Assembly: GCF_905147365.1 (NCBI RefSeq)
Contig: NC_056415.1
Coordinates: 12,728,001-12,792,000 of the forward strand
Direction: 5' to 3'
Source of the DNA: Aricia agestis
Taxonomy: Eukaryota > Arthropoda > Insecta > Lepidoptera > Lycaenidae
Length of the DNA: 64,000 nt
Part shown: one piece after another, positions 22,056-32,806 of the stretch
Layout of the letters: each line of letters starts with the position of its first letter
Numbering within the stretch: position 1 is the first letter of the stretch
Position numbers and translations under genes: made by a program
Notes under the pieces: model-generated
Database searches by the model: none
What the model was told of the DNA's origin: nothing
Seen by the model: only the letters and a program-made list of their open reading frames with translations

Positions 22056-22163
22056 TATATTACTAGATGTGCCGCGTGGCTTGCGGGCCAAGCCACGCGG
22101 CACATCTAGTAATATAATCGGCCAAGTGTAAGTCGGACTCGCGCACAAAGGGTTCCGTACCGT
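22009..22163. repeat. 75-bp perfect inverted repeat with 5-bp spacer
   Basis: 22009-22083 and 22089-22163 are exact reverse complements over all 75 bases, with spacer CGGGC. The arms contain the head of family C and the head of family A2 ('tactagatgtgccgcgtgg'). Comparison with other A2 copies shows that A2 should run directly from 'gcttcgcccgcg' into 'taaattaggaa'. Here the inverted copy is inserted at exactly that point. Confidence 0.95.
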
Positions 22164-22385
22164 AAATTAGGAATTTTACGGAAACCGTACATTTTCCCGC
22201 AAAAAATAGTTTATGTCCCTTGACGTGGTCTACATTCTACTCTACGTCTGTGCCACTATCATATCCACATAAAAACACTGAAAGATTTTTTAATTCGGAC
22301 CAGTAGTTCCTGAGATTAGCGCGTTCAAGCAAACAAACAAACTAACTCTTCAGGAGGCTAATATTAGTATACTTAGATTTTTTTT
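22164..22385 (+). repeat. Family A2 repeat body
   Basis: Continues A2 after the inverted insertion: 'aattttacggaaaccgtaca', 'ttcctgagattagcgcgttc', and the tail 'ctaatattagtatacttag'. Related to 26671-27206 on the other strand. Confidence 0.65.
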
Positions 22386-22729
22386 ATCGCTTGACAAACT
22401 CAAGTCTCGATCTAACAGACTATGAAAAGTACTTACAGATAATAGGGTCATAATAGGACGTAGCATGGTATAATGATTTACGGTAGTGATGATGATGATG
22501 AAACAGGTGAATGTAATTTGCATAGTGGCATATGCGTTCCGTTCTTAAATTAACGCCGAAACTCTCAAACTTGTATCTATAAAGAGTCAGGAGTTCTCCC
22601 AGCAGCTTCCGAAAATCGAAGTCAGCATATTATGTTCCCATATAAATTTTGAGGAGTTCCCTCGATTACTCATAGATTCCTTCATCAGGTCACCACTTTT
22701 GTGAACATGATACCAAATTGGGATCATGC

Positions 22730-23000
22730 CGTATACACCAAAAGAAAAAAATTGAAAGTCGGTTCATAAACGGCGGAGTATTCGTTGAGCATAAAAAAAA
22801 CGAAAATGACACCTCCTCCTATTTAAAGTCGGTTAAAATTGTAGCTTATTTGTTATTCTGATGTATAAGCTATTTTATTGTAAAGTTTCATTAAAATCGA
22901 TTCAGTAGTTTTTGTGTGAAAGAGTAACAAACATTCATACATACATCCATACATCCTCACAAACTTTCGCCTTTATAATATTAGTAGGATGTTTATTTGT
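22730..23000. repeat. Fragments of 'gtcggtt' repeat and family A-like tail
   Basis: 'aaagtcggttcataaacggc' and 'atttaaagtcggttaaaat' are followed by 'gtttcattaaaatcgattca' and a tail of 'catacatacatccatacatc' and 'tataatattagtagga'. It looks like a fragmented retroposon end. Similar scraps lie at 4236, 46312 and 50515. Confidence 0.5.
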
Positions 23001-23152
23001 CTAGTATCTATGCTATGCATTTCTATGCCCAAACAGCTGAGCCATATGATGTATGTGTGTACCGAGTACGCTGTTGTTTGAATTACAACCACGCTGCTAT
23101 GAGATATAGTATTCGTAGACCTCTACATTATACTGCGCTCTACATATCTATA

Positions 23153-23449
23153 CAGGGTGTAACAAAACAAAGTTACTACTTACTTACTTCAAAGTGTGTA
23201 TGAATCCCCTGTGTAGAACTCTACAGTGTTCGCGCAGTGAACTCACTGTGAAAGTAGCAGCGCTGAAAGAGTAACTTTTTTACTTTAGTATGGGCAAACT
23301 CATGACGCTGAGGCGATTGCCCATAAAAGTCACAAAAAATTGCTCTTTTAGCGCTGCTACTTTTACAGTGAACTCTACATAAGGAACACTTAAACTTCCT
23401 AAAGTATTAACATGTATGACTTAGTTTTGTTACATTCTGTATATCTATG
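23153..23449. mobile_element. MITE 'cagggtgtaac' with TA target duplication
   Basis: TIRs 'cagggtgtaacaaaac' and (complement) 'cagaatgtaacaaaac' are flanked by TA (23151-23152 and 23450-23451). The arms pair for much of the length ('gtagcagcgctgaaagagta' and its mirror). Related, less complete copies lie at 51260 and 59631. Tc1/mariner-type. Confidence 0.82.
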
Positions 23450-23459
23450 TACGGACGAA

Positions 23460-24235
23460 AGTTCTAAGAAACGTATCCCGATTTCCGTTTATATTTTACG
23501 AGATGGAACCGAGACTTTGTGCTCGATAAATCCCGCGGGAAACTTCCCGTAGACTACTCTATGTAGGTACATGTGAGCCAATTATTATCAACAGTAGTCT
23601 ATCGGTTTCGAAGATCGAAGAATCAAAATATGCAGACAAAGATATACTTTTTTTTCTTTTTATGCCTATAACTTAATATCCACTCTAATACCAAAAAAGT
23701 TATGAACAACTAATTTTGTTTGCCAGCAAGGGAAACGTGATTTTTAAGTACCTAAAGATAGAGTCTATAGCAGATTCTACAGCTATACAAAAATAATAGA
23801 CCCAATCGGATTCTATAAGAAACCCAAATTAGAACCGGTATTGAGACGAAAATGGCTGTATATTGACTGTTTGATAAACAGTTTTAATTAATAGTAACCC
23901 TATCCCGTATTTCGTACCGCTCCAGCTGAACCGAAGCGGTCTTCGGCTCGTGACATTTACCGAGCGAGTTAGTTCAAACTTTGAACTAGTAATGGTTCTA
24001 TTAAGTTATCAAACAACATCCCTGACACTTTCAATTAAAATTCATTTAAGTACGTTCTTAGTTGCTGTTAAACAACAAATATATGACCGTACAACGTACA
24101 GTCTTTACTGAAATATCTTTGACGTCTTTCAGATGATTCAATAGGTTTTTTTTCAAAATTTCAATAGGTTGACTTTTTAAATATTTTTTAAAATAAAGAA
24201 CAACAATTGTGCACTCGTTATATTAAACGTAGTAA
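23460..24235. other. Intron 7, no gene seen
   Basis: AT-rich sequence before the GC-rich island. A repeat-like patch with 'cgaagcggtcttcggctcgt' lies at about 23930-23950. No exon recognised. Confidence 0.35.
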
Positions 24236-24239
24236 CACT

Positions 24240-25250
24240 GTCGCGGCTCGCGTCGGTGCATAGCCGCGTTGCGGGGTATCAAGTGCATGTGCATCGTGCA
24301 CGTCGCACATGCGGGTGCAATTCAATTAGCAGGTACGGGCAGATGTTAGACAGCAGTAGACTAGCTCCTAGCACGGACAATGCTCGGTCCCACAATGGGC
24401 GACGGGCGCGGGCGGCAGGACGCGGCAGTCGGCTCGCAGACGCCGCGCCGCGCGCCGCCCGCACCGTGCGCCAGCCATGGATTGGGGCATACGTCGTAAG
24501 TTCCACCCGAGTATATTCCGCGAGTCCCCCCCGAGTGCGACCCCGCAGCCCGCGGCTAAGGGCCCGGTCGGCCCCGGCCCACCGGCCGATCGAGGCCGAT
24601 AGTAAACAAACGCATGTGCTCCCGCCGAGTAGTCCGACCGGTGTACCCGCAGATGTCGGTCCACTCGGCCGAGGTGGTATTTTTAACTCGTTCCGCGGTT
24701 CGATGCCCGTCGCTCGCCGAATCCGTATGCATAACACCGGTCCAGTGCGTTTCGCCAAGTTTTATAGTTTACTCCATGTGACCGTAAGTTGCGCAAAGTT
24801 TGCGGGCGACTTTTAAAGTTATCGCCCGGAGTGGTCCGCGCGTGACGTTCACTTTCGTTTACAACTTTCGAACTCGCATCTATAGCGGGCCGCATCGCGG
24901 TTCAAAAAAGTGTTTCGTTCCGGAGTTAACCAGTTCGTCCGACTCGATAGAGGACACTTTTTATGACTCGCCCATAAAATGGGAATTGGCAATGGTGACG
25001 CGACCTTTAGCGATATCCGGGACGTGACCCGCTCGGGGGAAGAATTAGCTCCTTAAACTTTATTCGCGACGTTGATCATGCGAACGTTTGTTTTTATGGT
25101 TAAACGTTCCCCGGTGGCGACTGCTTGGATATTCAAATGTCACCGTTAACAATAGTGTAGACGGCAGGGAATTACACGTCTGGTGTGTAAGTGGTGGTGG
25201 GTGTTTGACCTCTGAGCGATACCGTAATGCGAGGTTTAATATCATCGCGT
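24240..25250. promoter_or_regulatory. GC- and CpG-rich island inside intron 7 (candidate internal promoter)
   Basis: This kilobase is strikingly GC- and CpG-rich compared with tens of kilobases of AT-rich intron on both sides, and contains no repeat family seen elsewhere in the window. It has several GTAAGT sequences (24496, 24785 and 25187). The first directly follows a strong-context ATG (AGCCATGG at 24474-24481). Open reading frames occur on both strands simply because stop codons are rare at this composition. I infer a promoter or first-exon region for an alternative canoe transcript or for a nested gene. No TATA box is evident. Confidence 0.45.
24477..24495 (+). CDS. Candidate alternative first coding exon (MDWGIR)
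   Basis: An ATG in strong context (C-C-AGCC-ATG-G) reads MDWGIR plus one base, then meets the consensus donor GTAAGT at 24496. The exit phase is 1, the entry phase of canoe exon 8. A transcript starting here and splicing to 54382 would give an afadin lacking both RA domains. This is inference; the ATG also sits in a GC-rich region where such coincidences are more likely. Confidence 0.25.
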
Positions 25251-25369
25251 CGTACGACTTGCGCCGTGTCATGTATGATTTATTGCTCATTCAAATTGCA
25301 AAGGATATTCTAGTAAATGGAGCAAAAGCAAGCTACGAGTATAAGTTATTTGTCAACAATAGACGATAA

Positions 25370-26390
25370 TATTATAATTTTCGAGAAGTAACTTTATAAT
25401 AGAATAACAATTTTTATTTATGTCTCCTTCATTTCGATTGATTGATTGATATCTACATTTTCAACATGTTACATGAGTTAAAAATTCGTACAAAGAACAA
25501 AACTAGAGCTTAAAAGTTACCGTAAAAGCTCATAAATTCAAAGTAAACAATTTACAGCACCTGGCTTTTTAATCAAATCTGGCACATAATTACCGAAAGT
25601 GCTACAATAACTGGCCCCACGTAGGGCCGTTTGTAAATGTCAAGGAGTGGAACAGATGTTATTTACCGACCTCATAAACCGCTCCCAGAAGACGCCGACG
25701 ATATGGGCTGCGAATTACGGCGGTCGTACCACATCCCACATGTCAAATATTACAGTACATACTAGCCTTGGGTCAGAGCTTAGTCGCATAAGATGATTTC
25801 GAAGTAAGGATGAGCTATTTAGCTTTCTGTAGTCTTAAAGGTACATCCCTTAAGCTTCCTATGGCTATTGCTTTGAATCGTACACTTTCGAATGAGTTGT
25901 TACTATTTACGAAAATATAAGCGGATTTTTAAAATGCAATGCACGCTCTACCTTGCAGAACAATACAAATTACTTTGTGATCGAAATACGAAATGCTAGG
26001 TGATCCGTTTTTGATTCCTATGGATTGGACGTTCAACCAAATTAATTTTAACAATTACATACAAGCTAACGGTTTTATTGTTGTTTAACTCTATCATTGC
26101 GCCCTATCTTTCGAGTGATGTAGATATCAAATTGAGAGAGCGTTGGATCTAAAGGTGACATCACAGTACTAAATCAGGGCCTGTCCTTTCGGTCAATACA
26201 AAATGTCTAACATAGCCCACACACGGTCTGTCGCAGTGACCACTCCACGCAATAATTAATGAACCCGAATTCTATGGCTCTCGATTCTAATGATTCCCGG
26301 AATTAGATTTCGTAATAACAAGGGTTATTGTTTTATCTGCCTAATACATTATACCTATGTCGATAAAGTTATATTATATCACACTAATCA
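25370..26390. other. Intron 7, no gene seen
   Basis: AT-rich. I recognise no repeat family or exon. Confidence 0.35.
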
Positions 26391-26625
26391 CTATATGACG
26401 CCAAAATTCGTTTATCACGCGGGGACCGTACATGTCCGGGATAAAAAGTATCGCATGTGCTTTTCCGGGACTCAAACTCAAAGTATCTCCATACCAAATT
26501 CCATCAAATTAGGTTCAGCCGTTTGGACGCGAATTTTTAAAATAGGTCCAGTAGTTTTTGAGCCTATTCATTACAATTAAACAAACAAACAAACAAAGTT
26601 TACCTCTTTATAATATTAGTATAGA
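26391..26625 (+). repeat. Interspersed repeat, family A copy
   Basis: 'atgacgccaaaattcgttta', 'gggataaaaagtatcgcatg', 'cggttt'-like primer region, and tail 'tataatattagtatagat'. A short CAAA array lies at 26580-26599. Confidence 0.75.
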
Positions 26626-26670
26626 TTATGTAATTATGTATTATGTATATTACTGTATTTATACAATTAT

Positions 26671-27206
26671 ATCTATACTAATATTATAATTGGGAAGAGT
26701 TTGTTTGTTTGTTTGAACGCGCTAATCTCAGGAACTACTGGTTCCTGATTTTCTTTCAGTGTTAGATAGCCTATTTATCGAGGAAGACTATAATTATATT
26801 TTATCGCGTTAAAACTAATAGGAGCGAAGAAATAGAGGAAAGTGTGGAAAAAAACAGGAGAAATTATTTGAAATAGCTTATTTGAACGCGCTAATCTCAG
26901 GAACTACTGGTCCGATTTGAAAAAAATATTTCAGTGTTAGATAGCCTACTTATCGAGAAAGGCTATATGCTATATTTTATCACGCTGAGACTAATAGGAG
27001 CGAAGAAATAGAGGAAAGTGTGGAAAAAACGGGGAAAATTATTTGAAAGGGCTTATTTGAACGTACTGATGCAATTTTTATGTTATTTGGCACATATGAA
27101 GAATAGACCACGTGAAAGGACATAGGTTTCTTTTTTTTGCGGAAAAATGTACGGTTTCCGTGACATTCCTAAATTACGCGGGCGAAGCCGCGCGGAACAT
27201 CTAGTA
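26671..27206 (-). repeat. Family A2 repeat with internal tandem duplication
   Basis: Opens with 'atctatactaatattataat' and ends 'cgaagccgcgcggaacatct'. The segment starting 'gaacgcgctaatctcaggaa' occurs at 26715 and again at 26884, so a unit of about 169 bp is tandemly duplicated and has since diverged. Confidence 0.78.
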
Positions 27207-27209
27207 TAA

Positions 27210-29470
27210 AATACTTTGTAAACGTAGTTAGACAATGTTTTTCTTGTTATAAAGCGACTTTTCTAATATATTAGATAATTTAGATAAGGAATAAACACTA
27301 TATTTTAAAAAGTAAAATAAAGTTTTTGATACTAGTCCAGTAGAGTTCTCCTGAGACCGGACTCTTTCAAGTGAAATTCCACACTTTCTATAGACTTGTT
27401 ATTTTCCTTTCAGGAAAATTGTTTCTTTATGTCGCGACAAAACGCCGTTTTTTCTACCCATGTTTTCCGTAGTATAAATATTATGTACCTCGACCACCGA
27501 AATACAATGCAGCACAGAACGGTAACTCTCGTACATTTGATCGCTCAAATGTGGCTCCTCCTGACATAAACACGAAGCTACGGCAACGAAAATTGTATGA
27601 CCGACCTGAGTATGACAACTAACTAGAATTAGTGCGTCTTCCTGCCGCACGCAGACGTTTTAATGATGAAATGACTTCAATTTAATGAAGAGTTTGATAG
27701 ACAATGTATGCAGCTTATATCTTCATTCAATTTCAGTTAAGTTATTCATATTAGTTTCAGAATGCGGCAGTTAGTGATTGAATTTTGTGAAAAATTTTGT
27801 GTGCATTTCGTAGAACCATTTTCTTATTAAATTACTCTTCCATTGTATTTATTGTTCCGTAATTCTCTACATAATGGTAAATTGGACCCAATATTGACAT
27901 ACATTCAAGCAATAAACACAAGACACTGGTATCATAACTGTCTGTCCCGAATTAAGTAATCGATTGGGGGAGGCTTTCCACTGTATACTTATATTCCGTA
28001 TCGTAAGGTAACATGCAAACGGAAAGTATTTGTAATACATACTTATTTGTAATTAACTGAGTTGTGACCTGTGAGGACGCCGAGTGATACCTACTGTTTT
28101 GATATTAATTTTAGTAAAATTTATAAACATAATGAAAATACATTCGATTTTTTTTTATCATACTTTTGCACACAAGGTACAGAGGCGGGCCTAGCCTTTA
28201 AGGCAGCATATCATAATATTTCATGTCTTCATTAAATTTCATATCACGTAAAGAAAATTGTTTAAATAACAAGAAAAGTTAAACTTTGCTCTATGTTTTC
28301 CGCGAAAAACCACAAAATCATGCTTATACAAATTTTCCATTTTCTCCTTTACAACACTTTGTCCGTCCTAATATTTGAGCCGACTTCGAGGTGGATTATT
28401 TGGCAATTTGCGTATTTTAGGTATATTGTATCGGTAACGCAAAGTTTTAGAAAGGCTTTCGATAATAGCGGCCGGGTCGGTGGTCAGTCACGCGAGCGAG
28501 TGTACAGTCAACGTATTCGGACGTTTGAGTGTCCCAGTTAGCATTCAACTAGGAATAAGAAGTTATAGAGAGTGCTAGCGCTGTCATGTCTTTGTATGGA
28601 CGTGGTGTCGAATTTGACGACTTTGGATGAGGTGCCTTTTAGGCAATTTTTAGTAATTTTTGACACCAAAACTAAAACCACCTAAGAAAAGAGTGCGGAG
28701 GCAAAGACATTAGCGTTCTCATTCACTTGATGTTTTGTGAGAATGTTTTTATGTTATTTCCGTTTTTTTTTTCGTGGTATTGCACTTTGAAATTATATAG
28801 GTCGAGACTCGGTCGTGAACACCCAATTTTATATCTACTATGCCCTAATTACCTTTGACATTTAAGTTCACACCTTTACAGTATCATTACAAATATATTA
28901 TAATGATTCTATGACGGTGACGATAAAAATAGTCACATACCAATTATTGACATGAAGAAATGTGGAGTGGAGTCAAGAGTAAGTTCACGGCCATCCTCGA
29001 CATGTTGGATCAGATTTTTATGTACACACTACACATACCGTAGATTACATTTTTTATCTTTAGATTCTGGTAAACATTTCTACTATTGGATGCAATAAAA
29101 GTGATCTTAGTAATTTATTCCTTGTTCAGGCCGTTTGCTATGAAACTACAAAATAGCATTCCTATACGTATGTAATTATAACGTTTGTTTCACGTATATT
29201 AGATTATTTTGGTTATGGTTTTTGATAGAGTATTACAAAATAGTATAATCGCGTACAGCTTTTTAATGTTACAACTCTTTTCACTGTTTTAGATCCTATA
29301 AAATTGGATGTTCAAATGTTAGGATCTACCTAATGTCCTTTTTGTAATACGGCGAATTCTTTTGAAGTTTTTTCGGTACAAGTATAAGCGAGGGTAGACG
29401 TTTCAGTTCCATCCCCCGAGTCCTCGGGCGCTCGTTCGTCTTCGCCTGTAGATGTGTGCTACAGAATAAT
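27210..29470. other. Intron 7, no gene seen
   Basis: Mostly AT-rich unique-looking sequence. A GC-rich patch at about 28465-28545 ('agcggccgggtcggtggtca') has no clear exon structure. Confidence 0.35.
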
Positions 29471-29644
29471 GGCCCTATAGCCAATATGTTTTCTTTTTGT
29501 ATACAATCGCCGATCAAAATGTAGGGAATTGACATGAGACGAATGTCGACTTCATATTATCGAACGAAAACTGACATAAGTTTCATACATTTTGAATGGC
29601 GATTCTATTAGAAGCTATAAAGAAAACGTCTTGGCTGAAGGGCC
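29471..29644. mobile_element. Small MITE 'ggccctatagcc'
   Basis: 'ggccctatagccaatatg' at 29471 is mirrored by the end 'ttggctgaagggcc' at 29644. Inside, 'cgccgatcaaaatgta' is mirrored by 'tacattttgaatggcg'. It matches the better-preserved copy at 51541-51755. Confidence 0.65.
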
Positions 29645-29839
29645 TTATTACGTCGCCGCAGATTCCTCGTACCAGTCAATGCTTACTCCTTGTATTTCAG
29701 GTTTAATACGAGGGGTTAGCTTTTCTTATATTCGTAGTCAGTAAAATAGTAAAACTACAGATAATTTGGGCACATTATTTTCCGTATGTGCGTTTGCTTT
29801 AAACGGATAGTCCAATAAAATTACGGCTCAAAATGGGTT

Positions 29840-30918
29840 AAATAAACATGAACGAACACAGTTTGGGGATTTTAAGGATCCATAGGGGGTGTATTCTGAG
29901 CATAAATTCCAATTTGAGGGATTTTACTGAGGTCAGCTCAAGGTCATTTCGATGGAAACGCGTTTAATTCGATATCTCGAGAATGATCAGTGTTAGGCAA
30001 AAAATTATAGAAATCTTTTCTCTTCAAAATTAAATTTACTAACTTTTTTATGTGAAACTTTTTTTTTAATATTAATATTTTTCAACTTATTACTCCTGCA
30101 AGGCAAAAAAAATACTTTTTTTTTTTATTTAAAAAAAATCGGCTAAGTGCGAGTCGGACTCGCGCACGAAGGGTTCTGTACCGTTATAGAGCGAAAATAA
30201 GGAAAAAATTGTGTTTTTTTGTATGGGAGCCCTAAATTATTTATTTTATTTTAATTGTATTATTGACTATTAAAGCACGCATATAATTGAGGATTTTTTG
30301 AAAATTTCAAGTGTCTATATGTTGCCATTATGGATTACGAGCCAAAAAGACCAAAAATATAACGTGTCTTGTATGGGAGCCCCCCTTAAATATTAATTTT
30401 ATTTTGTTTTTAGTATTTTTTATTATAGTTGCACCAGAAATACATAATCTGTGAAAATTCCAGAAGTTTAGCTATAGCGCTTCTTGAGTTACAGCCTGGA
30501 GACAGACAGACAGACGGACAGACAGACGGACAGGCAGACGGACAGACACACGGACAGACAGATGGACAGACAGACGGACAGACATCGAAGTCTCAGTAAT
30601 AGGGTCCCGTTTTTACCCTTTGGGTACGGAACCCTATAAAGTAAAATGTTTGCTTTTCGGGAGTAATAAGTTGAAAAATATTAATGTTAAAAAAAAAGTT
30701 TCAGATAAAAAAGTTAGTAAAATTAATTTGGAAGAGAAAAGGTCTCTACAATTTTTTGCCTAACACTGATCATTCTCGAGATATCGAATTAAACGCGTTT
30801 CTATCGAAATGGCCTTGAACTAAGGTCAGTAGAATCCCTCAAATTGGAATTTATGCTCAGAATACACCCCCCTATCGATCCTTAAAATCCCCAAACTGTG
30901 TTCGTTCATGTTTATTTA
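29840..30918. mobile_element. Foldback element split by a family C insertion
   Basis: 29840-30115 and 30641-30918 are near-perfect inverted arms of about 277 bp. They start 'aaataaacatgaacgaacac' and contain 'tctgagcataaattccaatt'. The apex of the foldback is occupied by a complete family C element (30138-30636). The order of events is therefore the foldback first, then retroposition or transposition of family C into its loop. No coding. Confidence 0.88.
30138..30636 (+). repeat. Interspersed repeat, family C copy 3
   Basis: Full landmark set from 'cggctaagtgcgagtcggac' to 'ccctttgggtacggaaccct'. It includes a GACAGACG-type minisatellite at 30503-30588, the most expanded of the copies in this window. 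Confidence 0.85.
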
Positions 30919-31562
30919 TTTCGTAATTTGATTTCACTAGAGAGTAAACTCATGTAATAATAATTAATATTATATGATTTTTCTTGAGTATGACAATTAT
31001 TTTTTGCCCTGCGACTATATATAAACTGTAGATCATAATATACCTAAAATATCTGCACTTAATATTATCTTAACTTTCATACGAGACTCTAGTCTATGTA
31101 TCTACATTCTACGGTACCAATAATTTGATTCTAATTTTGTAAAAATCAAATAAACTCTCTCACACCGATGTCGAATATTACCGTTTTGTAGGTCGTCGTT
31201 AAAGTGGACGAAAATTGAAAACAGTTAACAGAGATTTAAGAGCCCGTATAAATATTAAAGTTGTCGGAGTCGTCCTTATCAACAATCATATAATTTTATG
31301 ATACTGAAAATGAATTTGTATAAAACGTAGCGGAGAAAATTCTGAGTGTCATTTTATTAAGATGTTTGTTTACGAGGAAATTTTATTAGTTTTTACATAC
31401 AATGCGTCGTTTCTGTACGGAATATGTGATTTAGTCTACAGACATAAAAATTACGTTGTAATATACATATTACTGTATACTTATATACTTGACAGGTCTA
31501 TTAAAAATATTTTTTATTATTTCAGTTCTTACAGGTGCAGGGGTGCTATGGTCGTTATTCTT

Positions 31563-32002
31563 ATAACATAATATAGTACATTACATAAGCATTTAGTAAT
31601 AAATTCAGTCTTCACAATATTTATTTGGTGTACTAGCTGTCCCGGTGAACTTCGTGTCACTTTAAAACCTTTCCTAAACTTTTACGAATATTTTGAGACT
31701 AAAATTAGCCCAATCCGTTCAGCCGTTTTCAAGTTTTAGCGTTACTAACACAATTGAAAATCCATTTTTATATATATAGATCAATAACATAATATAGTAC
31801 ATTACATAAGCATTTAGTAATAAATTCAGTCTTCACAATATTTATTTGGTGTACTAGCTGTCCCGGTGAACTTCGTGTCACTTTAAAACCTTCCCTAGAC
31901 TTTTACGAATATTTTGAGACTAAATTTAGCCCAATCCGTTCAGCCGTTTTCAAGTTTTAGCGTTACTAACACAATTGAAAATCCATTTTTATATATATAG
32001 AT
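31563..32002 (+). repeat. Two family E copies as a 221-bp tandem duplication
   Basis: The block from 'ataacataatatagtacatt' through 'tactagctgtcccggtgaac' to 'atttttatatatatagat' occurs twice with a period of 221 bp and very few differences. Other family E copies are at 38741-38893 and 52985-53133 (reverse), with a remnant at 40245-40320. Family E is a short non-coding retroposon-like repeat ending in an AT-rich tail. Confidence 0.85.
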
Positions 32003-32800
32003 TATATTGTCTGCGGGACGTATATAAAATTCAGTGGTTTGTTGGGAATTGGTTATATTGTGCGAAGTGTAATGTGCTCGTGACAACTTGTCGTTTGCGA
32101 TTCACTGTGGGAGAAAACTTACGTCTGTCTACTCTCTACGTGACAATTTTCAGGCACACGCTAATACCAAAGTAGTATAATCTGGCTTATTACTTAGATG
32201 CTGATGCTGAAAGCTGCTGAAACTTTAAATGTGCAGTTTTAGTAGGACTCAAAATTGTTTTGGCTTGTATTTGCATAGCAAATACTTTAATTTAATGTAG
32301 ACAAGACGAGAAAACTACAAAACTTTTCTGGACGTTCTTAAATATTTTATTCCTTTATAGTTTGTTTTGAATTATTTTCTTTAAGCTTTTAAAACAGAGT
32401 TGTTCTTGTCTAGAGAACTCTTTAATTCTTAAATTCTTTTTTCTTTTATCCATTAGCGTTAAGTGAGAGTAGCTAGTAATGAAGTGTTTAGTAGTTAACT
32501 CAGTCGTTATCACATTAGCCTCCTCGCAGGCAATAACTCACTTATCGATTGTACGGAAGGAAAAGGTTAGCACGTTTTTCAATTTGGGCGGAAAACTTCG
32601 TTACGTCCCGACTCCCGCCTTTGTAAGCCAACAAAGAAACGTTCAAGATACACGTCGTATGTAGATTGTAGACGTACCTGTATTTGGTTGCTGTTAAGCA
32701 TATTTTGTGTACTAACTCACAAATTATTTTTCTAAATGATCTAAAGAACATAACTGCATTCACAACTCAATACGTATTTTTTGTGGGATGACACGCAAAT
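32003..32800. other. Intron 7, no gene seen
   Basis: No repeat family or exon recognised. Small reading frames on both strands (for example 32479-32664) lack protein-like features. Confidence 0.35.
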
Positions 32801-32806
32801 GTTTAA

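Noticed and set aside
24256..24816. 186-codon + strand frame and overlapping - strand frames in the GC island
   Set aside because: Frames are open on several readings at once because TA-containing stops are rare at this composition. Arg/Pro/Ala-rich translation without domains.
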